A DNA stretch of 64,000 nucleotides. It comes from Hymenolepis diminuta. Its lineage: Eukaryota; Platyhelminthes; Cestoda; Cyclophyllidea; Hymenolepididae. Of this stretch, positions 35,648-50,600 are shown one piece after another. The notes under the pieces were generated by a model. That model worked only from the letters and a program-made list of their open reading frames with translations. It had not been told where the DNA came from and ran no database searches. The position numbers and the translations under genes are program-made. How positions within the stretch are numbered: the first letter of the stretch is position 1; each line of letters opens with the position of its first letter. The stretch is taken from contig CAADRB010000051.1 of the NCBI GenBank assembly GCA_900708905.1, positions 759,694 to 823,693 on the forward strand, written 5' to 3'.

Positions 35648-38600
35648 ATGGGCAATTGCATTGATAAGTGCCAGAAGAATATGGGAGAGGATGAATTTCA
35701 CCCGGCGATTCCCCAAACTGTAGTTGATAGGCCCCTTCCACCTCGTCCTGTATCCGAAAGTCTCCTTCCAAATGGATCTCCTGATCTTCCCCGCGTTGAA
35801 TCAGTTGTGATTGACAACGAGCCCTATCCTTTTGCATTCACTAATACCCCACCTCGAACCAGAGCGGAATTCACGGGTTATCGATCCAACTCTAAGGACA
35901 AAGTGAGTATATTTCCGTCTCATGATTCTCCTATTGCTTTCTCTTCTAATCGTCCTGTGGCTGTTACTTGCGCACCTTGCGTCTCCTCTGCTTGTCCACC
36001 TCAATTCCATCCTCCTATCGTTTCTATGGCTGCGCAACGGTTACCCTCTGGCTTTCTCTCTGGTCACAGCTCTCGTTCCCACTCACTTCCCCGTGCAAAC
36101 GGGAACAGTAGTATATCCGCCGCTGCTATTCCTTACTCTCCCGCAATGATGAGTCGAAATTTAGACTGTGAGGGCCATTTCAATCGCAGTATTGAACTCC
36201 GAAATTCCCCACGAACATCCAGAAACGAAGTTACTGAGCGATTCCATAGAGCCAGCATTGGTGCTTCAATCGATACCCGAAGTTCCTCTCGCCATCCTTT
36301 TAACTCTGATTCCCCTTCCGAACTCCCAAACCGTTTAGTGGCTATTTTTGATTATAATGCAAGGACCGATGAAGAAATATCACTGAGGAAAGGAGACTCA
36401 ATGTTGGCCCTTAATATTAGGTAATTTTTATCCTCAAATTACTCCTTTCTCTATTTTGATTTTGATTTTTTATGCGGATCTCCTATGTTAATTCGCTGTT
36501 TGTCATAATTCGAAATTCAGTACACTTTTCTCGCTTTCTGTATATAGATGTAAACCACTCGTTTGACAATTTATGGAGCGAATTGTGTCCATTTCGTTAT
36601 TATTACGTGGATAATTCACTTTGCTTGCTCGCTTAGTTCTGCTTGAATAACCAGGTGATGGCTTAGAAAAGAGGTTTTCTTTGACTATTTATTTCAATTC
36701 TCCGTCATTGTGAATTTGCTAGTCTTGATAGCATACGGAAAGTTTGATGAGAATTAAATTTTCATTTTTTTCTCTCTCTCTCTGGATCCTAAGCATCTTC
36801 CGTTTGAAGTAGGGATAGGTTTTTTGTCTTCGTCTACCAAAATATGCTATTAAAAATTTTAAAATGACTTTGTCTCAATTCTACCTCCATGATTTTCCAT
36901 TTCAGTGCATTAATTTTGATTGCTAATGATAACCAATTTCAAATATATTAAGAAATAACTTCCGAAGAAGGTTGAATATTCGCAGACTGAATATTTGAAT
37001 TAGAATTAGATTAGATATTACCAAAATATCTACCTATTTTGGCAGATGAAAGGTCTTCTGGGGACACTCTGATAAGAAACTCGCACTCTACCATATCTTT
37101 TCTGAGGTATCCAGTACAGTTTGGCGACACACGTCATTTGATTTGTACCGACAGGTTCATATCGAGGAATGAAATATCATCATTTAATTGATTTTCCGTA
37201 TATTTATTGTTCATTAGAGAAATTCAAAATTTGTAATTGCTCTCTATGAAATTAAAAAAAGATAACATTTAAAAATGCAGCAATAGGATGGTTCTATAAC
37301 TTTTTAACATTGGTACACTGATGTTTGATACAAACATTAAGTTATTTTAAATTTTCAGCTTAGTATCCGATAAAATATTACAATTTTTCTCATAAAGGTA
37401 GTTTGAGACACTTTGGATACATGATAAATTCGTGTTTTCTTTTTTTTCGCTGTGATAATCATCCAGAGTTGAGTTATGTATGGAGATAGTTTTAAAAATT
37501 TTTTGGAAATTAACCAGTTCAAAAAACACTGCAAAGTTTTCGAACGCACGCTCCGTTAAGCTGGCCGTATACTGCCCGAAAATGAGTCCACTATATCTCC
37601 CATGGAGATCAAGTGTTTATTTTGATCAGGGAGACCACCGGTTTGACGCCGACTAAATTCCCAACTTTCTACGAACATGGGAGTTCAAACTGGGCTCCCC
37701 TTTTCTCACTTGTTTATGTAGTCTCTTAATTGGTTGCCCATACAGATTGTAAATGGAAAAGGTTCAAAGTTTATAACTGATCAAATCACCTTACAATGTA
37801 TTTGTTAGCTAAGAACTTACACGACGTTAAAAATTCCCAATTCACTCAATTGGTTGCAGATAAGTCAGATCCCCCGTTAATTTATCTAATCTAATTTCAT
37901 GTTGATGTTTAATATTATAATTAATTTATCTCCTAATTTTAGGCGAAAAGTTATCAAATTTTTATCGAAATTTAGGCGATTTTTACTATAAGGGTTTTTG
38001 TTTTGCCCAAGCTACATTCAGCACTGACTAAAAAAGACCAATCCTATTTTATAAAAAAATTAGTAGGTGCTTTCCCTGAATAATTTCAATTTATAATCTT
38101 TCAGGCTGCTTTTATTTTGCACCTTAGTAACTGAATCAACCGTTTTATTATCGTTTTCAAAGATTATTATTATATTAAATTGCCTTTTCGAGAAGTTGGT
38201 TACAATTTTCTGGTATTGCTCTCTCCTTGAGAACACTTGGTCTCTATTTTACTATTTTTTAATTCTAAAGCGGATGGACTGTATTTAAAATCTCACGAGT
38301 CCCATAGAACCGAAGTATTTTGGATTATTTAAAACTTGTTTTCTTCCACAAATTAATAGATATCATTTAAATCCCCATTTATGCCTAAATAAAAATCTCC
38401 ATTTGGCTAGACTATTATTCATTATGTCTACTGCGACTTGTTACAAAAACAATAGCACTCGAACTTTGTGATGTACTTTTCATGTACAGGTCAAGATATT
38501 CTAGAAAAAAATTAATTTTTTTTCGAACAAATACAAGGTCGACGTGGCAGATTACTAAAGATGGATTGGTGCGAGTTGTAAAGCTTTCGTTACTCCATTT

Positions 38601-41600
38601 GTTGGATGAAAGGTGATTGATTCCTTACATTTTTATTCTGAAAATTGAGACTCAGGTTTGGGATACATGAGGGTGATAACCTCGTTAGAAAGTTAGCTTA
38701 GAAGACCAGGCCGAATATTGTATTTTTTAAAGAGTGAATTCTCGTACTTATATGTGGTTATGTAGTTGTGTATACAACTGGGTTGTGACGCCGGTCCCAC
38801 CCCCCTGTTTTCATCGTGGTTACTTGGTACTTGTTAATTTAGTATAACATTCCAGTTCGAATGCATAACCCTAATTCTTTAGGAGCGTTAGCTATAGATT
38901 AAAATTCCTTGTTCTACCCGTCCCTGAATGGAGATCTATTGAAATATCTTAATGTTTTTTAATATTTGTGTAACGGATCTACATTCCTTCAACCAAGTAT
39001 TAATGGTGGCATTTGGAGAAAAGACAATTAAATCATTTTTTTCCATTGTAATTCGTCGCGTCTAAGAGGCCGGCGTTGTGTGTATTCATTTTAGCCGAAG
39101 TGCTTATTGCCTGCAGCCTTTTAATTTCATTGTTAATGAAACGGTTAGCCTGGGTCGAATTTTTTCCAATCTAGACTGAAATCCGCCTCCTGTTTGTCAA
39201 CCAAAGCTCCTCTTTATAGGCTTGCGACCGAATCTTTTCAAACCTCGTTTTAAGGAATCATTTGAAATTAAGTCCTGGTAAACACAAAATTCAAAAAAAA
39301 GAAAAATCTCTTCGTGTTTTGTACATTTCGATTGGCTGTTACAGTAAAATTTTTGCTTAATATTACATTATTTTGCTAAATGAATCTTACCAACCGCACG
39401 TCGTTTTGAGCATCTATAGAGTATTACCTTACTGATAGGGCTTGTTAAATGTAGAATTTTTTTCAATTTACTTAAATCTCTTAGAATGACATGTATATTG
39501 AAGTAATAAAATACTCTCAACTTGACGGTGTTTTGGCATTTCATAAAATAATTGAAATATTTGGAGTTAATGAGGGCGAAATTGGACTTTCAACTGCTAA
39601 CTTAGGAAGTCTACACTAGGATAACATCACGTACTCTAATAAACAGCCTGCTCGCTGACGGTACAGCGATTAACATACTCGTATGCGAGGTCAGGTCACG
39701 GGTTCGAAACCCAGCGACACACATCCAATGAGGAGAATGGTCATTGTGAATCTTAGTTAATAAAGGGGTAGCGAAATTTGAGTGCCACCAGGTTGGCTTT
39801 ATAATACTACTCCTTCAGACAGGCGTTGGAAAACGCATTCCTAAATAAGCTTGTGAGTTTTGATAATAAATAATCCGAATTCCATTTCCAGATATTGTAA
39901 ATGTCTCTTTTCGCCTTAGTATCGCTAATCTTAGTAATCGCTCATTTTTTGTTCCCTCCCGTACATTATCTCCTCTCCATAAATTATCTTCCTGTTACTT
40001 TGATGTTAGAATCCAAGAATTTGTTGGGGTAAAGTGCATTCCAAATTCTCCTCGTGAATTATAATAAAGTGTATGCTTCTCTTTTTTTGTAACCTGTGAT
40101 ACCAAGAGGGGTTAATTACCATGTAATGGGTATGCGGCCTGATTGATGTAGTCCTAGGGGAAAAACTGCATAATTAAAATCTATTTCGTTAAAAATGATA
40201 TAGGTATCCAATATATATCAAATTGAAATGGGTGGTGGAATAGGAATATATAACGATGACAAAATGTCGATGGTTTTGTTCTATTTGCATTCTTGAAGCA
40301 TTTAGTTATTCACTTTATCGTAATGAGTACAGTTCACATTCTGATATCCAAGTATTCCAAAGGTGAACTTTCATGACTTGACTCCTGGTTTTCTGGGTGA
40401 ATTCATATCCGCGATATTTAAAACCCTTTGAACAATTGATTTAAATGAAATGGTAGCCATGTCACATGAATCAATTTTCCTTTTCTTACGGACCTAAAGA
40501 AGTTGATAAGATCATCAAGGGCATTTTTGACATAGCAGAGCTCACTAGAGTTCTCTAAAAGCTAACTATAACAACTGATTGGTTGTTATTTCTTTCAATG
40601 TAATTTCCCGACTTATGAAGTGTAATCTGTGGAGATAAATTCTGACAATAATGAACCTACAACCCGTATTAATTTCGGTTGCTCCTAGAGACGTTAACCA
40701 TTTGGCTATTCTCTTAATTCTCTGTCTCTAAATTTATCTTTGGGCCAGACTAAGCGAGTTGTACTTTTGATGTGATAGACATATACACATGCAAATGCTA
40801 CTTCCTGTTTGTCTTTGTCTTCTTCAAGTGGTGTGGAGAAAAAGTTTCTCTCCCATTCTGGCAAATTAGGAAAAATTCCAAAGGAAGCTACCAGAAAGGA
40901 GGCTTGGAAATATCACAAGAGGCGAACTTGGAGTTGTATGTATTATATGAAATGTTGCAAATGTCGGAGAAAAAATCAGCATGTTTTATCTTACTACCAC
41001 CATATTTCTTAAGGGAATATTCCTGATATATACATTTCAAAGGCCAGCTGGGAAGAAGCGAACTGTTATTACGTTGTCTGAGATAGGAATAGTTAAATTA
41101 GAATTCTTCCATCAATATATAGAACTCTTTCTCAAGTTAGAGGTTGTTTCAAATGCAAAATTTTTCATGCAAGGCTTAATTCTTATGACCACAGAGAAAG
41201 GTTAGACAAAATAGATTGTTTAATAAGCCTTCTGATTGCGTACAAAACACAGGAATTGTTGATATCTCAGGCGGGAGTTAAAAAAAATTTTGACTTACTT
41301 AGTTTTATTTTACCTCTCTTTTCAATCCGTTTTATATTTTTTCGGCATGGGATTTTTTAATATTCATCCTATAAATACATTTTTCTCAGCCAACTACGGG
41401 GTAATTGCGACTGTTTTGTTAATTGGGTCATCTGTGGGTTTCTCATTAATTTACGAAGAATTTAAAACGCAGATAACTTTCCTTTTTCTAGTTGTCTATG
41501 CATGCTTCCCCAGATAGATCGTTTTTCTTCTATGTTCGTTCCTCAGATGGGCATTTTCTACTACGTTGCTTTCTTGATTACTTTTTGAAGTCCACTAATA

Positions 41601-44600
41601 CATCGTATTAGTTTGAAGGCTGAATGCGTTTAATCTCAAAGTTCAATTTAAAATTTAAAATTATGTAGGTAAGGAAAACAAAGGATATTTTCTTCATGAA
41701 AATGCATTTAAATCCAAGGAAAAAACAAAGCACTGCAATATGCGCTAAGGGATTGGAGTAAAAGTAGGTAATTGTCGGGGCGGGAAGCATCAGGGGCCCT
41801 ACAGAAGGTGATCTTTGGCTTCCAATCTGACAATTTTTTCATTATAGACCGCTATTTCATCCATAAATGTTTAAATTTCGGTACTTGTCCCATTGTTTTG
41901 AGTGAATTCATGTTGGAGGAGTTTATATCTTATACGTACGTTTGGTCAACCACTTCAGATCAACTTTTTTCTTATGGTAACCAAGATACTAGGAAATGAT
42001 AAGATCCGGCATAATTTTTACATTCCAGAGCTCACTAGAGTTCACTCATTATTATATCTATTAATCTTTTTCTTAACATCTAACTCTAGTGATGGCGAGT
42101 GGTGGTTCGTGGAACACTGCAGAACCTCCGAGAAGGGATACGTCCCATCTTCCTATGTCGCTGCGGCTGGATCTCTCGAAGCCGAAGAGTAAGTTCAAAA
42201 CTTTCTGATTTTCATCTTGATTTCTTGAAAATTTACATTTCATTCTTCAATTATTGGCTATTTCATATTTTTTCATTTGTGTTTCCCCATAGCCGACTTA
42301 TTAAAAAACCAAATGGCAATCTCACAGTTGTCTTTTCAACGCTAGACCTTTTTCTGATACCCTTGGGATTGATTACGCTTATCCAAATAGCATAGGTTAA
42401 AAATGTTCCCTCCATCTTAGACTTGCATCCCTTATTTTATTAAAGTTTTAATTTAAAATAACTGGAAGATCCTCGGTGAAAGGTTGGCAACTCCTAGAAG
42501 TAAGTGCGCTTTTCCTTTAATCGATGTTGTTATTCTAGCTGGTTGAATGATACCGCTTTTTCATTCTTCCGACTGAAAGAAACTGTGGATAATAGACTTG
42601 AAGTAGACTCATCTACATTCAATCCTCTACTTGTTTTTATTATTAAAATATTTCCTATTTGGGATTTCTTTTGTATTCATTATTTTATTAAAAATATTCA
42701 ATGCTAGAATATTTCCTCATTTTTCTGATTGAATTTATTCTCTCATATATAGTTTTCAATCTGTCGTACTTTCGAAATGAATAGAACCGTCGTTTTATAA
42801 GCCTCTAATTGAGCTTTTACCGGAACAAAAAGAGAATAAAATTAATAAATCATGTACACTTCTTGATATTTCCAAATTCAATTAGAAGAAAGTACGAATA
42901 TTTTAAAGTAATAAAGGGAAGGGCTTATTTATTTTTAAATAAATTAATCAAATTAACATATAACTATTATACATCTAACTCTTGAACAGTTTAGCCCTCT
43001 TCCGTTCTACGTTTTCTTCAAATCTTGGTTGGTATATTAAATCCATACATTCAATTCCACTATTTAGCCTAGCGTTGATTTTTTATGTCAAAAGGTTGCA
43101 TTAATTCAACGTTTCAGTCGACCAGGTCAAATGGTTACAAAGCGCTTAAGCTGGACATCTATCCTATTCGGAGCAATGACCTTACTCCCTCTGAAAATTT
43201 AAAATTTTGCTAGGCAAAAATGTTTCCCCGATGATAGCTAGTAGAAATTTTGTATTAGGGAACAAATTAAGTTGGGACTTCAAGACAAGCGTCAGATAAA
43301 TCGAATAGAATTCCAATAAAGCAACCATTTAAGGAAGTATTAACAGTTAAGGGAAAGTATTTCCAAGCCACTCTAATGAGTAACTCGCTTTCTACCATAC
43401 CTCGTGGTGATCAGAACTAATCAGTGCAGTTTGCCATTCGCTTCAACGGATATGCCACAATGAGCACCGATTTCATCAACTTTGACTTGGCAGACGTGCA
43501 CATTAACCACTGCGCTACTGCCGCATTATTTTCGAATCGGTATTATTCATCATTTTGAAATCTAGATGCTAAAATCAAGTTACTTAAGGCGGAAATGTAG
43601 TTTAGTATGAACATCTACCAGGTTATTATTGGCATTTTATTTAATTTTGGTGAACTTTTGAGATATTTCTTCCCTATTCTGAAACAGAAAAATAAGTGAA
43701 CAATACCGTCAGTTACTTGTCAACTTGATCTCCCCAGGGAAGGAGAAAGAGGCATTTTCTGGTTACTAAATGACTGATCCAAACTGTCCACCTGTCACCA
43801 CTGTTGTTTTCTTCAAGTTTCCGATATTTTACTCTCTGTTTGATGAATTAGAAAATATTACAGAAAGACTTCGCCTCCTGTAGCAACTTTGCTCTCTTTT
43901 GAGTTGTTCAAAATATCCCAAAAGACGAATTTAACCCCTGATAGAGCTGCTTTTGTACAAAAGTATATAAATCGGCAACGGAAGAATGGTTTCTGCAACT
44001 TTTTATTCTATATCTTAAGTGCATTTTGTAAGAAAAGCACTCTTTTTGAGCTGGGGTAAGGATTTGAAATTGGTTAGGAAATTGTTTGATTTCTATGCTA
44101 ATGATGGTATCGAGGCAGAGGAATATCATTTTTCTACACTCATTTCAGTAAACAATAATAATAATCCTCCTATTTGGTCATCATTGGTGCGATCGGTCAT
44201 TCTTATTACTGAGAATATGTAATACTAAATCATTGTAATAACCTTAATTATTTTTAGACCAATCCCTTCTATTTTTTCTTATTATCCATAAGTAGTAAAG
44301 GAGGAATTTCTTTTGTTGCTTTGATCAATTAATATATAGCATTCAGCTTGGCGGATATACAGCTATTATTGAAGACAAAGGGAAGTTTAAAGATTTATTT
44401 CACGAAACGGTAAGATTTCTCTCGAACCTCATCAGTTTCAATGAGTCAAGTACAGACTAATTGAACTGATTGCTTTCCTTTGCTCAGCTCTATTAGATGT
44501 CAATAGTGAAATCGCTAAATTTCATTAGACAGCAACATAATCCGATATTTTCACCTCCCTCCTCTAGGTGGTACATTCCAAGGATATCACGGAAGGACTC

Positions 44601-47600
44601 AGAACGGCTTCTTCTCCTCAACAGCAACACACCAGGAACTTTCATGGTTCGCGACAGTGAAACTTCACAGGGTACGTCTTCTCCCTACTTATATCCATTT
44701 TTAGTACAAATAGTATATGATTTGTGCCCAAATCCTGATATTTGGATAGAAATATCGACTAGTACGCTTACTAAATTGAATTAGACTTTGTTAGTAGTAT
44801 ATACTTAAAGGCCATGATTGTTTTTTTCCTATTTAATCGTGTTGACTCACCTAACAAGACCGGTTTGGCCGATCATAAACGTCGAACGAGACTAATTGCG
44901 TTGTTTAAAATGAGAGAGTTACAATAAGATATTAGAACGGGTTTGCTACCCGACTTTGTGCATGTATTTTTGGACGAAATTTGATTGCAGGCTTGATATT
45001 CGATTTTTAACTTTAAAGTTTTCACATTCATCCGTCTAGTGGTTTTCTCCTTCTCAAGAGACCATGAAAGAAGTTAATTCAAAACAAAAAATGGTTGATA
45101 TACAGAACTCCATTAATTTATAGAGTAAATTTTTCAGTTGTCCAACAAACACAAATGGGTAACAGTGGGTATAATCGATAGGTTGAATTTGTTACTTGAA
45201 ATAGAATGCATTTTAAATGGTTAATTTTGTATTGAAAAATAACCAGGACATTCAATCTATTTTTTCGGCCGTTTTGAAAAGTAGATTCCCTTTCATATAA
45301 TGCATTTTAGGATGAGAGATCCATGCTATTTTGGTTACATTTGCTTCAATATAGAGACATTTTTTGGTTAAGCTTAACCAAAAATTTTTTGCAAAAACCA
45401 TACTGTTTATAAAGACGAGATTGGATCGTATAGCAGTTACTGATACAACCAAAGGGACAAATAGATCGGTGGGAGGAATCCAATATCAGTTTCAAGTCGT
45501 TGTGATGACACAAGTTGTATCCAAAAATCGCATCTCCCTTTTATACTCTTTCGAACAGATGGGAATCCATCTTACTTTTCCAATAGTCTTCTATGTCTCT
45601 AATCCATTTAGCACTATCCATTCTGTATTAATTTTATCAGGGTATTTGGCTTTTATTCTTCGTAAGGACCTTGATGGTCTTTTCACCGTTGCCTCATTTA
45701 ACTTTAATTTTGAGTTTAAGTGTCAATAAGCGGAGAGTAAATCTCCCTGTTGTTTTTTCTCCTTCCTCTTTGACAGATAACTTCCCACTGTCATTTACTG
45801 ACAGATCAGATTGATGACACTATCTCCTTTAAATTTTTCTCTGCGCAGAAAAATAATAACTTTCCTCAACAGTTGGCTGTACATTTCCATTTGTTCTCAA
45901 AAATTGAAATCCACAAGTTAATTTCCAAAGGTCATCAATTAATTAGGAGAAAGTCGTCTACGAAAATTTTGGATCTTTCCCAGCTTTATAAATCCTAAAT
46001 GGCTTCTATAGGTTCTGAATTATTTAAAGTAAAATGGGAATGATAAAATTTTATTTTTACCGACGCAATATTCATTTGGACTAAATAAATTATAAATATT
46101 TTGTTTCCATCTAAAGTATTTTCATAAAATGGATAAAAATAAAAAGAATTTTCTTGTTAAGCCGCTATTGGTTAAGTGATTAAATTAACCGATGGGTTTT
46201 TGGTTGGCCGATCACTATCGAGCAGATGTTATACCGGGTTTTTTCCTCCCTAAGTGCGGTGAGAAAGTATCAGCCAGTTGGGTAAAATTAGTAACTGATG
46301 TTTGTATCTATATAATGAATCATAGGTCTTTCTTCATTTACTATTGGTTGACAGCGCTTTTTTTGAATAGTAACGCTTGAAAGACCATCTTAGTGATTTT
46401 TGAACACCGGCATCGCACTATTGACGCATTTAAGACATTTTGAATACTTTCAGATACTTTCACTCCTATTTATATGCATATAAAGCCATCCCAATATAAT
46501 ATTTTTTGGGAAATATATGATATAATATTGGAAACATTTGTGGTATATCTGGTGAACTAATTACGCAATTATTAAATGATGACCTTAGGCAAAAAAGACA
46601 CAAATGAAAGCTAATGCCCGCATATGGAGGGATTTATTCCTTCTTATTTCTTTTGTCTTTTGTGAAAAATCTTTTCTTTCCTGAAAAGGAAATCGGGCTA
46701 GTACAATCATGTTAATTGTCTTTATCAGAGTGGGACAAATTATTTTGTTATTGAGAAAAAACCCGCAGTAATTTAATTAATATTGTTTCATTAATGTTAG
46801 AATTAATTTAATGAATTAATGTCTTCAAGAATTTTAATTCGGAAGTTGTGGCTTTTTTGCGCAAACTTTTTGGGATTTGATTTTATTGTTGACATTATTG
46901 TCGGTTCTAGTTTATTATAGAGAAGTGATAGACTCTAGCCAAGTTTGGTTTTAACCTTTATTTCCAATGACAGAGGGCAAAATCCGGTTTTACGTCAACT
47001 TAATCGGAGACATTTAAGCGTCATTACCCATGGAAATGCTAAATACTCGACAAATTCTGATCATGCGATAGTATCTGAATACGTAGAAAAATATTCCAGT
47101 AATGGATAAGAACGGGGTTCGAACAGGACTTTGTAATGAAGCAATTGGAATTGTAGGAGAATTGAATTGGTCCTTTTCGACAAGAGTTATATTTCCATTT
47201 GTAATATCCAAGTGTTCCAAAGTTCAATTTTTGCGAACTGATCCTAGAGCGCGACATCCGCGACATCCAGAGCCTGTTTTAATTGAACGGTTGGTCTTGC
47301 TACTTTGGTTAATTTACATCACCTTACATCTATGAACATCTATGAGTAAGTGAGATTATCTAAGGCACTTTAAACGTTACAAACTTCACTAGCATTCACT
47401 CAAACTAAATTCACTTTCATTTAATATACTAAGAATCACTACAGATATCTTAAGTTATCTTATATAGAGAAAATTAAGAAAATTCATAGCTTAAGAGGTG
47501 TTAAATAGTTTTTGATTATATTTCATTTTTATTATATATCTCTAGACCATCTCCGTTTGTTTTAATTTCTCCGGATATCCGGCTTTTTCAATCCAAGCAT

Positions 47601-50600
47601 TAAAATGTCCTGATTTGCTTTTGCTTAATTACAAAATGCTGTCATTTTTTAAGTACAGCATTACTCCGCCATTGAACGATTCATAAATACCCAATCTTCC
47701 ACTCTCTTTCCTCCATAACCTTGAAATGTATGTATCCATTCAGCAATTTTTTATCCATATCACTCCAGTAGCAGTGGCAAAAGTACCTAGATGAATATCA
47801 TTCCCTTAAAGTAAAGTCGAAGGGCCTGAATAGCTTTGACAACTCTCCACACTGCCCTAACAACCAAAGCTTTGTTTTAACAACCAGATAACAGCTTTCT
47901 TTTCTTGCGAAAATTTTCTTTTATAATGTTGAAAGATAAATTGAACTTCCTAACCCATGAACTGGGGTCGTATTTATTATTTTTTGTAATTAACTGAAAC
48001 TGACTTGTTTAAGTAAGCTCGGTGATCTTAGCAATAACAAGTGGACCTTGTACCGAAATCCAAGGAGTCATTTTGAGCTTTGATATGTCAGTAAGTTTCG
48101 CTTCAGTCTAACTTTATTACATAGTGTTTCGCGATATTAATAAACAAGTAAGTCATCTTTTATATTATTCATAAATGTTAAGATGCACTAAGAGAGATTG
48201 GAAGATAAGTTGCCAGATTCGAGTCCCGTTTTTTGAAATAGTTGATACTGGCTTGAAGTGACTTCTTCCGACTATTCTTGTGCGAGTATTTGCTAAAAGA
48301 ACATTCCTTTCTCTTTCCTCGCAGAGGATTTTCACTAAAGTTGATTTTTATTGTGAATACCTTTGTCCTCATGATCACTCATCTTTCCAAGTCATGAAAT
48401 GATCGTCTATCTAAATGCCCAGAGCCGGATTTAATCTACTAATGAATATAACGTCCTAGTATATTATGATAATTTAAAGCTGTCTCCTTCTCGCTAGAAC
48501 CTTTTCAGTTTGGATTCTATTCGCTCTTAATTTTAAGCCTGAACTCTTCTTAAATTCATAAGATTTCGTGTTAGATTTCTTTTTAAATGCAATGGAGCAG
48601 GGTTTTTTTGACATTTTCGTGTTATTTTCGCGTAGGATGTGCTAAAGGTTAAACTTTATTCCAATAGCAATCCCCGATTTATAACTTGTCGATTTGAAAC
48701 AGTTTCCAATCAAAACGTGGTGATTTATTTTCTCTCAAATTCGAAAGGTTTAGTTAAATAAAGTGACAGTTGTGTATAAGATCCTCCAATCAGTTTTTTT
48801 TTCAAGAAACTGACAGGTCGATTAATCTTGAAGGAAGAGGAGAAAGTGCAAGTCTTGTGGTTATTTTATTCTAAAATCACTATGGTGATGTTAAATCACT
48901 TGTGTGTGGTTTGGTTTGCGTATCCCTGAGACCTTTACTCTCGTGTCCATAAACTTTGTTACTTCGTTCTTGATCGATCCCACTTAAACGTTTCTGTTGT
49001 AGTCAAGCAAATTCAGGGTCTTTAGGTTTCTGTAAATGATTAATCATTTGCAAGGCGTTTACGATCATATATCTGAATTTCTCCAAGTATGAAGTCTAGG
49101 AATGTTTGCAATAACGAACTAAAGGAGATGTTCTGATTCTACAACATTTGCCTAATTTTTCGCTTCTACCTTATAAGGCGACACAAAGTCGAAAGTTACA
49201 CCAACACTTTTATTGACTAATTGTAAATTGCTAAGAGATACTGTACGTTTTTTAGATGGAACAGAACATCTAAAGAAGGGTTTTTAGAGACTGAGTTCCT
49301 ATTTTCTCCTATATTCAATGGGGATGGACTAGGATTTAATAAGTGGGATGGTTGTTCTTCTATAAGCCAATGATCCATAAAACAGCAACCACAATGATTT
49401 TAGGTTTTATGATATCATTTTATTTAGAGAGCGAATCTGATTCTTACACCAATAATCCCCTTCAAACGAAAAAGCATTGTGGTTCTACGGTTTCACTAAG
49501 GTTTGGGGTGTTAAGATATTATTCCATATGTATTTGACACACACTCAGACGGCACACATTTGGCCCGACGTGCGAGCCTATATGCCTGTTTGTTTGTTAG
49601 AATTTTTGGCCTGCGGCCAAAATCTGGCTCGTGAACACACTCACGGCCGCACTCACAAGCGTCATAATTCGGGAGATACCATTTACGCACCGCGCGCGCC
49701 TGTCCGCATGCGCGACCTGTCCACCTACGCTCCCATTTCCCATTAGTTATTCCCTGATTTGAATGACTCTTGCTTTTGCCAGTGAGACATACGGGACATT
49801 GAACACCACCACTAAGGTCACATTACGTAATCAACGTGTGCTATTTCAACGTCGCCGTCAATTATTCATGGATTTAGTTTTCTCTCCACTTCCCCTAAGC
49901 AATCAATTTAGTCCAAAGTTCTGATCGGACATGCTTCAAGTTTTGCATAAATTTGCATATAATGACTCCCGGGCGTGCAAATTTTATACATTGGAGGTGC
50001 TAAGGATTAGATTTGTGGAATTTGCGCTGTGTCTATCAAGATAACCTTTTTCTCATCCACATACTTGGAGATATGTATTCAATCGCTTTGTATGCGCCAA
50101 ATCCTTTTAACAATAATAATAAATTTTATTATTACTATTACCATCGCAAAGCAGAAAACTTGAAAAATTTAAATCAATGGAAAGTAAATGAATCATTGAA
50201 ACCGGAAGCATATCCAACAAGGAATTTGATCTTTGAAAACACTTCCTTTTATTTCTTTTTCTACATCCTAGAGCATATAGATGAGACTAGTAACGCTTTT
50301 ACCGTACCAGAGCTATCGTTTTTAATCGTTTTATCCTACGGCATTGGTTTTTGAGTCGATGGTAAAAAGATTATCAAAAATATTACTCTAAAATGGTGAA
50401 TTTTATGATCAAATTAAATTTAAGTAGGGAGTTTATAAAGTTGTTACTGGGCAAAATTTTGACATTTTGTCATTCAGTATTTCCTTCTCCTCTCCCACTC
50501 TCTTATCTCTTTTCGGCATTGACACAAAAAATTGCTACAACACATATAGCATTGATAGTTTTGCTCCACTGATCTCTAAACTAGGTCGGAAATTCGTGGG

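Larger units (their letters stand above)
36421..42089 (+). other. Src intron 1 (5.7 kb)
   Basis: It interrupts the SH3 domain. Contents: SINE-like pieces at about 37050-37150 and 39651-39770, and two copies of the second repeat family at about 40340-40560 and 41870-42055, the latter ending some 35 nt before exon 2. No extra exon could be supported. Confidence 0.6.

Noticed and set aside
35610..36037. Open frames antisense to Src exon 1
   Set aside because: They are shadows of the Ser/Pro-rich coding exon; the plus frame has the myristoylation start and SH3 domain.
39651..39720. A tRNA gene, given the perfect B-box and partial acceptor stem
   Set aside because: The D arm and anticodon arm cannot be formed (the central hairpin CTCG-TATG-CGAG has a 4-base loop), and the sequence resembles the dispersed SINE-like family.
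49477..49746. 89-codon open frame over the GC-rich island
   Set aside because: The open frame follows from base composition; His/Thr-rich low-complexity content, no family resemblance, no splice context.
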